Assembly (NCBI RefSeq): GCF_014385065.1
Contig: NZ_JACRTA010000002.1
Span: forward strand, 527,351-591,350
Reading direction: 5' to 3'
DNA: 64,000 bases
Origin: Lentihominibacter hominis
GTDB taxonomy: Bacteria > Bacillota > Clostridia > Peptostreptococcales > Anaerovoracaceae
Of this stretch, positions 26,812 through 35,698 are shown piece after piece (the first letter of the stretch is position 1; every line of letters starts with the position of its first letter). The notes beneath the pieces are model-generated. The model was given only the letters and a program-made list of their open reading frames with translations. It had not been told where the DNA came from and searched no databases. Position numbers and translations under genes: made by a program.

Positions 26812-28346
26812 GATACAGAATAAACCAGATAAAGCTTAACGTAGGTCAGAGCAGGGATGATATCCCAAAGGCAATAAGAAAAAAGCTGAGAAAGCCAGAG
26901 CTTAAAATATACGATATGCAGATTGTAAAGGAATCGGTAGACGCCAGAAAGAAGCACGATATCAGGCTGGTGTACACCGTTGATTTTTCGTGCAGGGAAA
27001 AGCTTAGTCTTGAGAGTCCTTCAAACAGAGATTATGACAGTATGGCAAAAAAGACAGGACCGTGGGATTACGACAAAAGACCTGTTATAGCAGGCTTTGG
27101 ACCGTGTGGAATGTTTACCGCTCTCATACTGGCCGAGGCGGGAAAAAGGCCTGTGGTGATAGAGCGGGGACAATCGGTGGATGAGAGAGTAAAGTCTGTT
27201 GAAAAATTCTGGAGTGAAGGCGTTTTGGATCCTGAATCAAATGTTCAGTTTGGAGAAGGAGGCGCGGGAACGTTTTCTGACGGCAAACTGACTACAGGAA
27301 TAAAAGATATTAGGATATCTAAGGTTTTGAAGGAATTTACAGAGGCAGGAGCCCATGAGGAAATACTTTACAAGCAGAAACCTCATATAGGAACGGACAA
27401 GCTGAGAGATATTGTTAAGAACATAAGACATAAAATAGAGTCTCTGGGTGGCAATATTTTTTTTGATACAAGGCTTGATGGTATCATAACAGAGGAAAGC
27501 GCCGAAGGAAGACGGATTAAAGGTGTGAAGCTTTTGCAGCGTGGAGCGGGAATCATTGAACTGGAAACAGACAGCCTTGTTCTCGCCATAGGCCACAGTG
27601 CCAGAGATACATTCGAGATGCTTTTCCGTGAAGGTTTTAAAATGGAGCAGAAGCCTTTTTCCATAGGGGTGAGGATAGAACATCTTCAGAAGGATATAGA
27701 CAGAGCTCAGTACGGAAGTGCAGTATTGGCAGAAACGCTGGGAGCAGCAGATTATAAGCTGAATCACAGATGTCAAAACGGCAGAGGTGTGTACACTTTT
27801 TGTATGTGTCCCGGCGGATCAGTGATAAATGCGGCATCTGAAAGACATACTGCCGTGACAAACGGAATGAGCAACAGTGACAGAAAGGGCATATATGCAA
27901 ACAGCGGGCTTCTTGTGGATGTATTGAGAGAAGATTTTCCATCGGAGCATCCTCTGGCGGGAGTCGAGTTTCAGAGAAAATATGAGAGACTTGCATATGA
28001 AAACGGAAAGGGAAATCTTCCTAAGACTAAGTACAAAAATTTTCGTGAAAATAATAATGATGCAGTAAGAAAAAGTATTCCGGAATTTGCTGCTGAATCG
28101 ATAATAGAAGCCATGCCGTTTTTCGGAAAAAAACTTTTGGGCTTTGACAGTGATGAAGCTGTTTTGACAGCGGTGGAAACCAGAAGTTCGTCACCTGTGA
28201 GGATATTGAGAGACAGTGATCATCAGTCTGATATAAAAGGTATTTTTCCTGCCGGTGAAGGGCCGGGATATGCAGGAGGCATAATGTCTGCTGCAGTCGA
28301 TGGAATAAAGACGGCAGAGAAAATATTGAATGTGATATTTCTTTAA
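26808..28346 (+). CDS. FAD-dependent dehydrogenase (COG2509 type)
   Basis: Flavoprotein of 512 residues. The N-terminal 80 residues form a small domain (RYRINQIKLNVGQSRDDI) typical of this uncharacterised family. An FAD-binding fold follows: VIAGFGPCGMFTALILAEAG near 89-108, VQFGEGGAGTFSDGKLTT near 144 and a C-terminal FPAGEGPGYAGGIMSAA. CMCPGG near 333 may be redox-active, but it is common to the family. The product and substrate are unknown. Overlap with the preceding flavoprotein gene suggests paired function. Confidence 0.87.
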   Translation: MRYRINQIKLNVGQSRDDIPKAIRKKLRKPELKIYDMQIVKESVDARKKHDIRLVYTVDFSCREKLSLESPSNRDYDSMAKKTGPWDYDKRPVIAGFGPCGMFTALILAEAGKRPVVIERGQSVDERVKSVEKFWSEGVLDPESNVQFGEGGAGTFSDGKLTTGIKDIRISKVLKEFTEAGAHEEILYKQKPHIGTDKLRDIVKNIRHKIESLGGNIFFDTRLDGIITEESAEGRRIKGVKLLQRGAGIIELETDSLVLAIGHSARDTFEMLFREGFKMEQKPFSIGVRIEHLQKDIDRAQYGSAVLAETLGAADYKLNHRCQNGRGVYTFCMCPGGSVINAASERHTAVTNGMSNSDRKGIYANSGLLVDVLREDFPSEHPLAGVEFQRKYERLAYENGKGNLPKTKYKNFRENNNDAVRKSIPEFAAESIIEAMPFFGKKLLGFDSDEAVLTAVETRSSSPVRILRDSDHQSDIKGIFPAGEGPGYAGGIMSAAVDGIKTAEKILNVIFL

Positions 28347-28360
28347 AAACTGAATATAAT
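28333..28360 (+). promoter_or_regulatory. Candidate sigma-E-like sporulation promoter upstream of yqfC
   Basis: TGATATT (28333-28339) and AATATAAT (28353-28360), 13 bases apart, resemble the mother-cell sigma-E pattern (GHATATT and CATACAHT). The site is at the end of the flavoprotein gene and 48 bases before yqfC. In Bacillus subtilis, yqfC-yqfD belongs to the sigma-E regulon; the match here is partial. Confidence 0.4.
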
Positions 28361-28407
28361 TTATCATGCTATATGAGTGTTAGCAAATACGAAATCAAGG
28401 AGATGCC

Positions 28408-28671
28408 ATGTCCATCAAGGAAGAGCTGCTGTTTGACTTTGCGCTGAATATGCCGAGGGTTCTGGTAACAGGAAAAACCACTGTACTGGACAATGTTAAG
28501 AAAGTGATGCTGCTGACCGACAGTCAGATAGTCGTTTTTAACGGACAGAAGTATACTTCTGTCACAGGGGATGGGTTTGTCATAACTGAACTTAAAGAGG
28601 GAAGGATGCTGGTGTCAGGTGAAGTTGAAGAAATTCGGTTTTTTGCGTCATTACAAGAAGATAAAGGTTGA
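28408..28671 (+). CDS. yqfC: Sporulation protein YqfC (YabP/YqfC family)
   Basis: Protein of 87 residues needed for normal sporulation in related Firmicutes. Family features are the N-terminal ELLFDFALNMPRVLVTGKTTVLDNVKKVMLL and the later LLTDSQIVVFNGQKYTSVTGDGFVI-type beta-rich part. The start follows AAGGAG. The end overlaps yqfD by 53 bases, an unusually deep overlap. The yqfC-yqfD pair is a conserved spore-former marker. Confidence 0.9.
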   Translation: MSIKEELLFDFALNMPRVLVTGKTTVLDNVKKVMLLTDSQIVVFNGQKYTSVTGDGFVITELKEGRMLVSGEVEEIRFFASLQEDKG

Positions 28672-29851
28672 AGGTACTGACCTAAATGGTATTGTCAACA
28701 AGTGCATGAAAAACGGGATCTCTATGAGAAACCTAAAGTGGAAAGATCCCCTGGAATCTACCGTTGAGATAAAGGGGGAGGATTTTCAGGGGCTAAAAAA
28801 AACGGCGGGACATTCATATAAAGTGACTGTTTTAAAAGAGGGCGGAGTTATTCCACTTTTCAAAAGCATGAAAGCCAATATAACAGCAATTGTAGGCGCC
28901 TTTTTACTGGGTGCTTTTATTTTTTATCAGAGTCTGTTTGTTGCTGAAATAAGAATAGACGGTTACAGAAGTATAAGCGAGGAAAGCTTACGGAAAGTCA
29001 TTGCTGATGCAGGCCTTTATGAGGGAGCCAGAAAGTCTGAGGATTATAATCATATCAAAGAGGCCTTGTACAGAGAATTCGGGCAGATAACATGGGTAAG
29101 TGTATATGAAGATGGCCGACTTGTGGAAGTCGATATTTCAGAGGCGTCTAAACAGGAAGAAGCTGAAGTGGAAGATGAGACTCCTGTAGATATCGTAGCA
29201 GACCGGGCAGGTATGATAGAGAAAATTCTTCCGCTGAAAGGCAATGCATGTGTTCAGAAAGGAGAATATGTCAATAAAGGAGATGTTCTTATAAGCGGAG
29301 CTTTTGAATATCAGAGCAGTGATTACAGCAGGGGAGATGATATTTTTACAATGTACAGTCATGCATCAGGACAGGTATATGCTAAAGCTCCTCTCAGACT
29401 CACATATTATGTTGAGAAAAATCAGAGAATAAAAGACAAAACAGGGAAATTTATTCCCGGTATATATATAAAATTCGGTGATGCAGAGGTAGATACAGCA
29501 GCAGGGTTAAATAAATATGAAGTCTCGGAAAGAGAAGAAATAAAAATCCTTGATATTGTGAAACCTCTGCCTGTAAAGATATCACTTATTAAAATACAAG
29601 AAGTTGAAATAAAAGAGCGGCATCGTGATATGAATAAGGTTAAAGAAGTAGTGGAAGCTGCTGTGAGGCAGTACCAGAAAGATAATCTGAAAGAAGGCGA
29701 AGAAATTTTGGCACAGAATATAGATTATTCAGAAAGTCAGGGTGTTATAAAGGCAGATGTTCTTTTGGAAGTGCTGGAAGAAATAGGAGCAGAAAAAATA
29801 ATAAAGGTTAAAGAAGAAGAAAAAACAGAAGAAAATCAGTTAGAGGAATAA
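28619..29851 (+). CDS. yqfD: Sporulation protein YqfD
   Basis: Sporulation-stage protein of 410 residues that includes one transmembrane helix near residues 88-108 (ANITAIVGAFLLGAFIFYQSL). The N-terminus starts with a short basic region and IKVEGTDLNGIVNKCMKNGI, as in YqfD. A large extracytoplasmic region carries EIRIDGYRSISEESLRKV, a POTRA/FtsQ-like unit, and the C-terminus is acidic. The GTG at 28619 is the family-consistent start, although its ribosome site (GGAAGG) is somewhat distant. The N-terminus overlaps yqfC in another frame. Confidence 0.9.
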   Translation: MKLKKFGFLRHYKKIKVEGTDLNGIVNKCMKNGISMRNLKWKDPLESTVEIKGEDFQGLKKTAGHSYKVTVLKEGGVIPLFKSMKANITAIVGAFLLGAFIFYQSLFVAEIRIDGYRSISEESLRKVIADAGLYEGARKSEDYNHIKEALYREFGQITWVSVYEDGRLVEVDISEASKQEEAEVEDETPVDIVADRAGMIEKILPLKGNACVQKGEYVNKGDVLISGAFEYQSSDYSRGDDIFTMYSHASGQVYAKAPLRLTYYVEKNQRIKDKTGKFIPGIYIKFGDAEVDTAAGLNKYEVSEREEIKILDIVKPLPVKISLIKIQEVEIKERHRDMNKVKEVVEAAVRQYQKDNLKEGEEILAQNIDYSESQGVIKADVLLEVLEEIGAEKIIKVKEEEKTEENQLEE

Positions 29852-29856
29852 ATAGT

Positions 29857-29885
29857 TTGAATTTTCCTCTGTAAGAAAATATAAT
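29857..29885 (+). promoter_or_regulatory. Promoter of the phoH-ybeY-cdd-era-recO operon
   Basis: TTGAAT (29857-29862) and a perfect TATAAT (29880-29885) are 17 bases apart. They lie in the gap after yqfD and 53 bases before phoH, so the housekeeping genes can be transcribed separately from the sporulation pair. Confidence 0.75.
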
Positions 29886-29937
29886 AAGAATGTGTAATAT
29901 TACGGAATAAGGATTTTATGTCAAAAGGAGAATTTAT

Positions 29938-30930
29938 TTGGAAGATCACAAAGGAAAAAAAGCTGATATGGTGAATGTCGATATAAGCGATACCATAGAC
30001 AGGGGAGAGCTTTTTGGCGGGCTTGACAAGAATCTCAAATTGATAGAAGACAATTTGAATGTAGATATAATACAAAGAGACAATAAGTTGATATTAAAGG
30101 GCGCCAATACATCTCAAGCAGAAAAGATAATCAGAGAGATGATGGGTGTTTTGGAAAGAGGAGAAAAGTTGGACGAGCAGAAGATAAACTATATTGCAGA
30201 TCTGAGTCATAACGGAATCTCATATAAAAAGGAGAACGTCGGCGGAGATATAATCTGTTTTACTCATGAAGGAAAACCGTTAAGACCCAAGACCATAGGA
30301 CAGAAGGTCTATGTTGACTGCATAAGGAAAAAAGATATCGTATTTGGGATAGGTCCTGCGGGAACGGGTAAGACGTACATCGCTGTAGCTATGGCAGTAA
30401 ACGCTTTTAAGAATAAGGAAGTGCAGAAGATAATACTTGCAAGACCTGCCGTTGAAGCGGGAGAGCGTCTGGGGTTTCTTCCGGGAGATCTTCAGGAAAA
30501 GGTGGATCCATATTTGAGACCTCTGTATGATGCTCTGTATGATGTGCTGGGAAGAGAAAGTGCTCTGAGACTGAAGGAAAAAGAAGTGATAGAAGTGGTT
30601 CCTCTTGCTTATATGAGAGGAAGAACTCTGGATAATTCATTTATAATATTGGATGAGGCTCAAAATACTACTCCGGAACAGATGAAAATGTTTCTTACAA
30701 GAATGGGTTTTGGATCAAAAGTAGTAGTGACAGGGGACGTTACTCAGATAGATCTTCCCAGAGGAAAGAAATCAGGTCTTATAGAGGCTTCAAGAATTCT
30801 TAAAGATGTAAAAGAAATCAGTTTCTGTTATATGAAGGATGTGGACGTTGTGAGGCATCAGCTTGTTAAGAAAATAATCAATGCTTATGATGTATATTAC
30901 AAAGCTCATCCGCCTAAGGAGGAAGAATAA
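29938..30930 (+). CDS. phoH: PhoH-family ATPase
   Basis: Cytoplasmic P-loop ATPase of 330 residues, possibly a helicase or RNA-processing factor; many bacterial members are next to ybeY. Walker A is GIGPAGTGKTY (about 139-149), Walker B FIILDEAQNTT near 236-246 and sensor-like VTGDVTQIDLP near 265. The N-terminus is the KH-like segment of this family. The start is TTG, 7 bases after AAAAGGAG; an internal ATG ten codons downstream is the only alternative and is less well placed. ybeY starts 7 bases after the stop. Confidence 0.92.
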   Translation: MEDHKGKKADMVNVDISDTIDRGELFGGLDKNLKLIEDNLNVDIIQRDNKLILKGANTSQAEKIIREMMGVLERGEKLDEQKINYIADLSHNGISYKKENVGGDIICFTHEGKPLRPKTIGQKVYVDCIRKKDIVFGIGPAGTGKTYIAVAMAVNAFKNKEVQKIILARPAVEAGERLGFLPGDLQEKVDPYLRPLYDALYDVLGRESALRLKEKEVIEVVPLAYMRGRTLDNSFIILDEAQNTTPEQMKMFLTRMGFGSKVVVTGDVTQIDLPRGKKSGLIEASRILKDVKEISFCYMKDVDVVRHQLVKKIINAYDVYYKAHPPKEEE

Positions 30931-30937
30931 CAGTCAT

Positions 30938-31399
30938 ATGAGAATCTTATGCAGCAGTGAAATAGAAAAAAACAGCAGGATTATGGATATATTTACAAAA
31001 GCCGCTTCATTGTGTATGGAGGGAGAAGGTCTGTCTCCGATCAATGCAGAAATCAGTCTGAGTTTTGTATCTCAGGAAGAAATCCAAAGACTTAACAAAA
31101 TGTACAGAAATATAGATAATTATACAGACGTGCTGTCATTTCCTATGATTGAAGATTTCAACCTGATACATGATGGTGAAGAGATACTTTTGGGAGATGT
31201 GGTGATTTGTACGGAACAGGCAAAGAGGCAGGCAGAAGAATACGGTCACTGTGAGGAGAGAGAATTCGTGTATCTGTTTGTTCACAGTGTTTTGCATCTT
31301 CTGGGGTATGATCACATGAATGAACAGGAAAAGGCGGATATGAGAAAAAGAGAAGAAGAGATCATGTCTGAGCTGGGCCTTGAGAGGAAGATGAAGTGA
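30938..31399 (+). CDS. ybeY: Endoribonuclease YbeY (rRNA maturation factor)
   Basis: Metal-dependent endoribonuclease involved in 16S rRNA 3'-end processing and ribosome quality control. The catalytic motif HSVLHLLGYDH near residues 117-127 has the three zinc-binding histidines. The N-terminal SEEIQRLN and YTDVLSFPM parts are typical. The start at 30938 is taken because AGGAGGAAG precedes it; the longer frame begins inside phoH. It overlaps cdd by 4 bases. Confidence 0.94.
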   Translation: MRILCSSEIEKNSRIMDIFTKAASLCMEGEGLSPINAEISLSFVSQEEIQRLNKMYRNIDNYTDVLSFPMIEDFNLIHDGEEILLGDVVICTEQAKRQAEEYGHCEEREFVYLFVHSVLHLLGYDHMNEQEKADMRKREEEIMSELGLERKMK

Positions 31400-31812
31400 A
31401 AGAAAATACAGAAAAAATGATCAGCAGTAAAATGGAAAAATTATTATATGATACTGCCTCAAAGATATCGGAAAACGCTTATGCTCCCTTTTCCGGCTTT
31501 AAAGTAGGCGCTGCTCTTTTAACTTCAAGCGGAAGTATATATACCGGGGTGAATGTGGAGAATTCGTCTTACGGAGCCGCAATATGTGCAGAGAGGACCG
31601 CCTTTGTCAAAGCCATATCGGAAGGAGAAAGAGAGTTTGTCGCCATTGCTGTGGCGGCCGGCAGTACGGAATCTTTTCCTTGTGGGATATGCAGACAGTT
31701 TATGTATGAATTCGGAAGTGAATTATATATTATTACAGGTACAGATAGAGAAAATCTAAATGTGAGAAAGCTTAGTCAGCTTTTCCCTGTTGGATTTGTC
31801 TTAAAGCGCTGA
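31396..31812 (+). CDS. cdd: Cytidine deaminase
   Basis: Zinc enzyme that deaminates cytidine and deoxycytidine to uridine forms. AYAPFSGFKVGAAL, the zinc/catalytic CAERTAF (Cys and Glu) and PCGICRQ (two Cys) are intact in a 138-residue chain of the homotetrameric type. The start is GTG, overlapping the ybeY stop by 4 bases after GAGGAAG. An in-frame ATG eight codons later is possible and would fit the family equally well. Confidence 0.94.
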   Translation: MKENTEKMISSKMEKLLYDTASKISENAYAPFSGFKVGAALLTSSGSIYTGVNVENSSYGAAICAERTAFVKAISEGEREFVAIAVAAGSTESFPCGICRQFMYEFGSELYIITGTDRENLNVRKLSQLFPVGFVLKR

Positions 31813-31835
31813 TGTGAAAGAACAGGAGATTATTT

Positions 31836-32735
31836 ATGAAGACAGGTTTTGTAGGTATTGTAGGAAGGCCCAATGTAGGAAAATCCACATTGCTTAATGC
31901 AATTCTGGGTGAGAAAATAGCCATAACCACAGATAAGCCTCAGACTACGAGAAATGCCATACGAGGTATATACACTCATTATGCTGATGATAATATAAAC
32001 GAGGATACTCAGATGGTATTCATAGATACGCCCGGCATCCATAAACCGAGGACAAAACTCGGAAAATATATGACAGATTCGGCAGTCAATACTTTTAAAG
32101 AAGTAGAAGCTGTTATTTTTATAGTGGATGATAGACTGTCGGCAGGGCCGGGAGACAAATATATAGTAGATATGCTTAATGAGGTGACAACTCCCAAGAT
32201 TTTGGTAATAAATAAAATTGACAAGATGGAGCCTGATGTGTTTGAGAAGATATACAATGAGTATGACCAGCTTGAGATATTTGAAAATATATTCGGCGTT
32301 TCTGCAAAAGAAGGCATAAATGTTCATGATGTGATAAAATGCGCTCTGGGTTTTATGGAAGAGGGACCTATGTTTTTTCCTGATGACATGGTCACTGAGC
32401 ATCCGGAGAGATTTATAGTAAGCGAGATCATAAGGGAAAAGATTCTGATGTATTTTCAGGAAGAAGTCCCTCATGGTGTTGCCGTGGAAATTGAGCAGTT
32501 TAAAGAAGAAAGCAGTATCACAAAGATCAGTGCGGTAATATACTGTGAGAAAAAGTCTCATAAAGGAATGATAATTGGAAAAGGCGGAAGAAAGCTGAAA
32601 GGAATAGGGAAAAGCGCCAGAGAAGAAATAGAAGCTCTGCTGGGAGAGAAAGTATTTTTAGAACTTTGGGTAAAAGTCAAAGAAAACTGGAGAGACAGCG
32701 ATATCGCACTTTCCAATTTTGGATATAAGGAGTAG
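31836..32735 (+). CDS. era: GTPase Era
   Basis: Ribosome-assembly GTPase that binds 16S rRNA. G1 is GRPNVGKST (residues 7-15), G2 is TDKPQTTRN, G3 is DTPGIHKPR and G4 is NKID near 125. The C-terminal KH domain carries IIGKGGRKLKGIGKSAREEIE-type sequence near 250. The 299-residue length is typical. It is placed after cdd and before recO, the classic Firmicute order. Confidence 0.96.
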   Translation: MKTGFVGIVGRPNVGKSTLLNAILGEKIAITTDKPQTTRNAIRGIYTHYADDNINEDTQMVFIDTPGIHKPRTKLGKYMTDSAVNTFKEVEAVIFIVDDRLSAGPGDKYIVDMLNEVTTPKILVINKIDKMEPDVFEKIYNEYDQLEIFENIFGVSAKEGINVHDVIKCALGFMEEGPMFFPDDMVTEHPERFIVSEIIREKILMYFQEEVPHGVAVEIEQFKEESSITKISAVIYCEKKSHKGMIIGKGGRKLKGIGKSAREEIEALLGEKVFLELWVKVKENWRDSDIALSNFGYKE

Positions 32736-33491
32736 GTGGGGACATTGCTTACGGATACAGAGGGCATTGTGCTCAGACAAGTGAAAACTTCATATGGAAG
32801 GCGCATGATACTTCTCTTTTCCAAAAAGTACGGTAAGATAAGTGCAGGGACCAGTATAGCCGAAAGAGGAAAAAATAAAAGTTCTCTGGCTTTGAGACCT
32901 TTTACTTATGGCAGATATGAGCTGTTTAAAAACAGAGACAGTTATAATATAAACAGCGCAGATGTCCTAAAAAGCTACTACGGCATAGGAGAAGATGTGG
33001 ATAAATATATGAACGGAGCTTATGTTTTGGAATTTACCGAACGGGTATTGTCGGAAGAGGTACCTGCTCCTGCGATATTTAATCTTCTTATTGATTTTTT
33101 TGATTTGCTTGAAATGAGAAAAAAGGGAATCGGAACACTTGTACTGGCATATCAAACGAAAGTTTTTAAATATTCAGGAGTTATGCCTCAGCTTGAACGA
33201 TGTGCGGTGTGCGGAGAGAAGAAAGCTGCGGTTAAATTCAGTGTGAAGGAGGGCGGTATAGTATGTGGTGACTGCCTTCAAAGTATTGAAAATTTAGAAC
33301 GTCATACATTGATTTATGATGTTAAATTTGGTATATTAGATATATTGAAGTATTTTACGGCGAATCCGTTAAAAAAACTGGAAAACCTTGCATTGAAAGA
33401 AGACGCAGGTAAGCTGCTGCAGAAGATAATAAGAGATTATGCGGCATATTATCTGGATGCTTCGGATTTGAAAAGTGAAAAACTTATATAA
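32736..33491 (+). CDS. recO: DNA repair protein RecO
   Basis: Mediator of RecF-pathway recombination that helps load RecA. An N-terminal OB fold (TEGIVLRQVKTSYGRRMILLFSKKYGK) is followed by a helical domain. A zinc motif CAVCGEKK...CGDC lies near residues 152-173. The start is uncertain: a GTG at 32736 directly follows the era stop, and a TTG at 32745 gives the family-like LTDTEGIVL start. AAGGAG at 32727-32732 lies closer to the GTG. At 251 residues it is normal. Confidence 0.93.
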   Translation: MGTLLTDTEGIVLRQVKTSYGRRMILLFSKKYGKISAGTSIAERGKNKSSLALRPFTYGRYELFKNRDSYNINSADVLKSYYGIGEDVDKYMNGAYVLEFTERVLSEEVPAPAIFNLLIDFFDLLEMRKKGIGTLVLAYQTKVFKYSGVMPQLERCAVCGEKKAAVKFSVKEGGIVCGDCLQSIENLERHTLIYDVKFGILDILKYFTANPLKKLENLALKEDAGKLLQKIIRDYAAYYLDASDLKSEKLI

Positions 33492-33517
33492 GTATAAATA
33501 TGAACAGGAGGTAAAAT

Positions 33518-34240
33518 ATGGAAATCACATTAGAGAAGATAGAATTGGTGAAAGATAGAACGGGGGTAACATATGCCGAGGCCAAAGCAGCATTGGAAGA
33601 GGCTGACGGCAGTGTGGTAGATGCAATAATAGCTATAGAGGAGACAATAAACGCAGGGCAGAAAAAGAGAGGTTTCGGGAAAAAAGGAGAAGCCTTGTTT
33701 GAAAGTATCAAAGCACTTGTGAGCAAAGGAAACGTTTCAAAGATACAGGTGAAAAGGGAGGGTGAAATAGTTCTCAATGTTCCCGTAAACGCAGGAATAG
33801 TAGGAGTAGTGATAGCCCCTTTAGCTTCTGTAGTCGCAGTAGTCGCCGCATTTGGATTTAAGTGTACCATAGAAGTAATTAAAGATGACGGGACTATTAT
33901 AGATGTAAGCGATGCAGTCACTGATGCCATGGGAACGGTAGTTGAAAAGAGCAGTACTGTCGTGGATGAAGTGAAGGAAAAAAGTTCACAGATATATCAG
34001 AAGGGAAAAGAAAAGGCTGAAGAAGCCATGAGTCGCATGAAGAAAGATACTGAAGAGTTTGATTTCTCAGAGTGTTTTGAGGAAAATGATTCGGATGTGG
34101 AGATAAAGGCAGAGGATGAAGATGTTGACAGCATAGATGTTGAGAAAAGTGCTTCTGATACGGCTGAAGATCCGACTGCTGACACAAAGACAGAAGGCGA
34201 GTCGGCAGAAGAATCTTTAAAACAGGAAGAAGAAAAATAA
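33518..34240 (+). CDS. DUF4342 protein with UBA-like N-terminus
   Basis: Protein of 240 residues. The N-terminal 45 residues resemble a UBA/TS-N-like three-helix unit (LVKDRTGVTYAEAKAALEEADGSVVDAI). A DUF4342 beta domain follows at about 55-125 with GIVGVVIAPLASVVAVVAAFGFK, a possible membrane-associating hydrophobic stretch. The last 100 residues are acidic and low-complexity, probably disordered. The ribosome site AGGAGG is ideal. It sits between recO and glyQS. The function is unknown. Confidence 0.85.
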   Translation: MEITLEKIELVKDRTGVTYAEAKAALEEADGSVVDAIIAIEETINAGQKKRGFGKKGEALFESIKALVSKGNVSKIQVKREGEIVLNVPVNAGIVGVVIAPLASVVAVVAAFGFKCTIEVIKDDGTIIDVSDAVTDAMGTVVEKSSTVVDEVKEKSSQIYQKGKEKAEEAMSRMKKDTEEFDFSECFEENDSDVEIKAEDEDVDSIDVEKSASDTAEDPTADTKTEGESAEESLKQEEEK

Positions 34241-34265
34241 GACGAAAAGAAGGAAGTAATAAAAC

Positions 34266-35669
34266 ATGAGCAGAGAAGTAACAATGGAGAAGCTTACAGC
34301 CCTTGCAAAGAACAGAGGATTTATATATCCCGGCTCAGAGATCTACGGAGGCCTTGCCAATACATGGGATTACGGTCCGCTGGGAGTGGAATTCAAGAAT
34401 AATATCAAGAAAGCCTGGTGGAAAAAATTCGTGCAGGAATCAAAATATAATGTAGGTCTTGATGCAGCAATATTGATGAATCCGCAAACATGGGTGGCTT
34501 CAGGTCACGTGGGAGGTTTCGCAGATCCTCTGATTGACTGTAAGAGCTGTAAATCCAGATTCAGGGCAGATCAGCTCATCGAAGGATGGCTGAAAGATCA
34601 GGGTATGGATGATATCACTGTAGACGGATGGTCAAATGAAAAGCTGCAGTCTTTTATCGAAGAAAAAGGCATCAAGTGTCCTGAATGCGGAAAAGCCGAT
34701 TTTACGGGAATCAGACAGTTTAATTTGATGTTTAAAACGTTTCAGGGTGTTACTGAGGATTCAAAGGCAGAGATTTTTCTCAGACCTGAAACTGCGCAGG
34801 GAATATTTGTAAACTTCAAAAATGTACAGAGAACTTCAAGAAAGAAAGTGCCTTTTGGAATAGCTCAGGTAGGAAAATCTTTCAGAAATGAAATAACACC
34901 GGGCAATTTTATTTTCAGAACAAGGGAATTTGAACAGATGGAGCTCGAATTCTTCTGCGCTCCCGGAACAGATCTTCAGTGGTTTGCTTATTGGAAAGAC
35001 TATTGTGTAAACTTCCTTAAATCTTTGGGAATGAAGGAAGAAAATATAAAGCTCAGAGACCACGATGAGGAAGAGCTTTCACATTACAGCAATGCTACTA
35101 CAGATATAGAATACAGATTCCCGTTTGGATGGGGAGAGCTTTGGGGCATAGCTGACAGAACAGATTTTGATCTTAGGCAGCATATGGAACATTCAGGTCA
35201 GGATATGAGCTATCTTGATCCGGAAACAAATGAAAAATATGTGCCATATTGTATAGAACCGTCTCTGGGAGCAGATCGTGTGGCTCTGGCATTCCTTACA
35301 GATGCATATGACGAGGAGGTTCTCACAGACAGCAAAGGCAAAGAGGATGTGAGAACAGTACTTAGACTTCACCCTGCTCTGGCTCCGTTTAAGGCTGCAG
35401 TACTGCCTCTGGCAAAGAAACTGGCTCCTGTTGCGGAACCTATTTATGAAGAACTTGTAAAATATTTTCCTGTTGATTATGATGTTACAGGATCTATCGG
35501 GAAAAGATACAGGAGAGAAGACGAGATAGGAACCCCATTCTCTATCTGTGTTGACTTTGATACTGAGACAGACGGTTGTGTAACAATAAGAGACAGAGAT
35601 ACAATGGAACAGATTCGCATACCTGTAGAACAGGTCAAAGAATATATAGAACAAAGATTAGTCTTTTAA
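34266..35669 (+). CDS. glyQS: Glycine--tRNA ligase (alpha2, single-chain type)
   Basis: Class II aminoacyl-tRNA synthetase charging tRNA-Gly. It is the dimeric single-polypeptide form, not the split GlyQ/GlyS. Motif 1 to 3 features are [27 protein letters not shown] and [14 protein letters not shown], followed by [12 protein letters not shown] and an anticodon-binding domain in the last 110 residues. A zinc-binding insert has CKSC and CPECG. No T-box leader is visible in front, so expression presumably follows the upstream genes. Confidence 0.95.
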   Translation: MSREVTMEKLTALAKNRGFIYPGSEIYGGLANTWDYGPLGVEFKNNIKKAWWKKFVQESKYNVGLDAAILMNPQTWVASGHVGGFADPLIDCKSCKSRFRADQLIEGWLKDQGMDDITVDGWSNEKLQSFIEEKGIKCPECGKADFTGIRQFNLMFKTFQGVTEDSKAEIFLRPETAQGIFVNFKNVQRTSRKKVPFGIAQVGKSFRNEITPGNFIFRTREFEQMELEFFCAPGTDLQWFAYWKDYCVNFLKSLGMKEENIKLRDHDEEELSHYSNATTDIEYRFPFGWGELWGIADRTDFDLRQHMEHSGQDMSYLDPETNEKYVPYCIEPSLGADRVALAFLTDAYDEEVLTDSKGKEDVRTVLRLHPALAPFKAAVLPLAKKLAPVAEPIYEELVKYFPVDYDVTGSIGKRYRREDEIGTPFSICVDFDTETDGCVTIRDRDTMEQIRIPVEQVKEYIEQRLVF

Positions 35670-35698
35670 TTATTAAAGCGAGGAGAGTAAAAGGAAAA

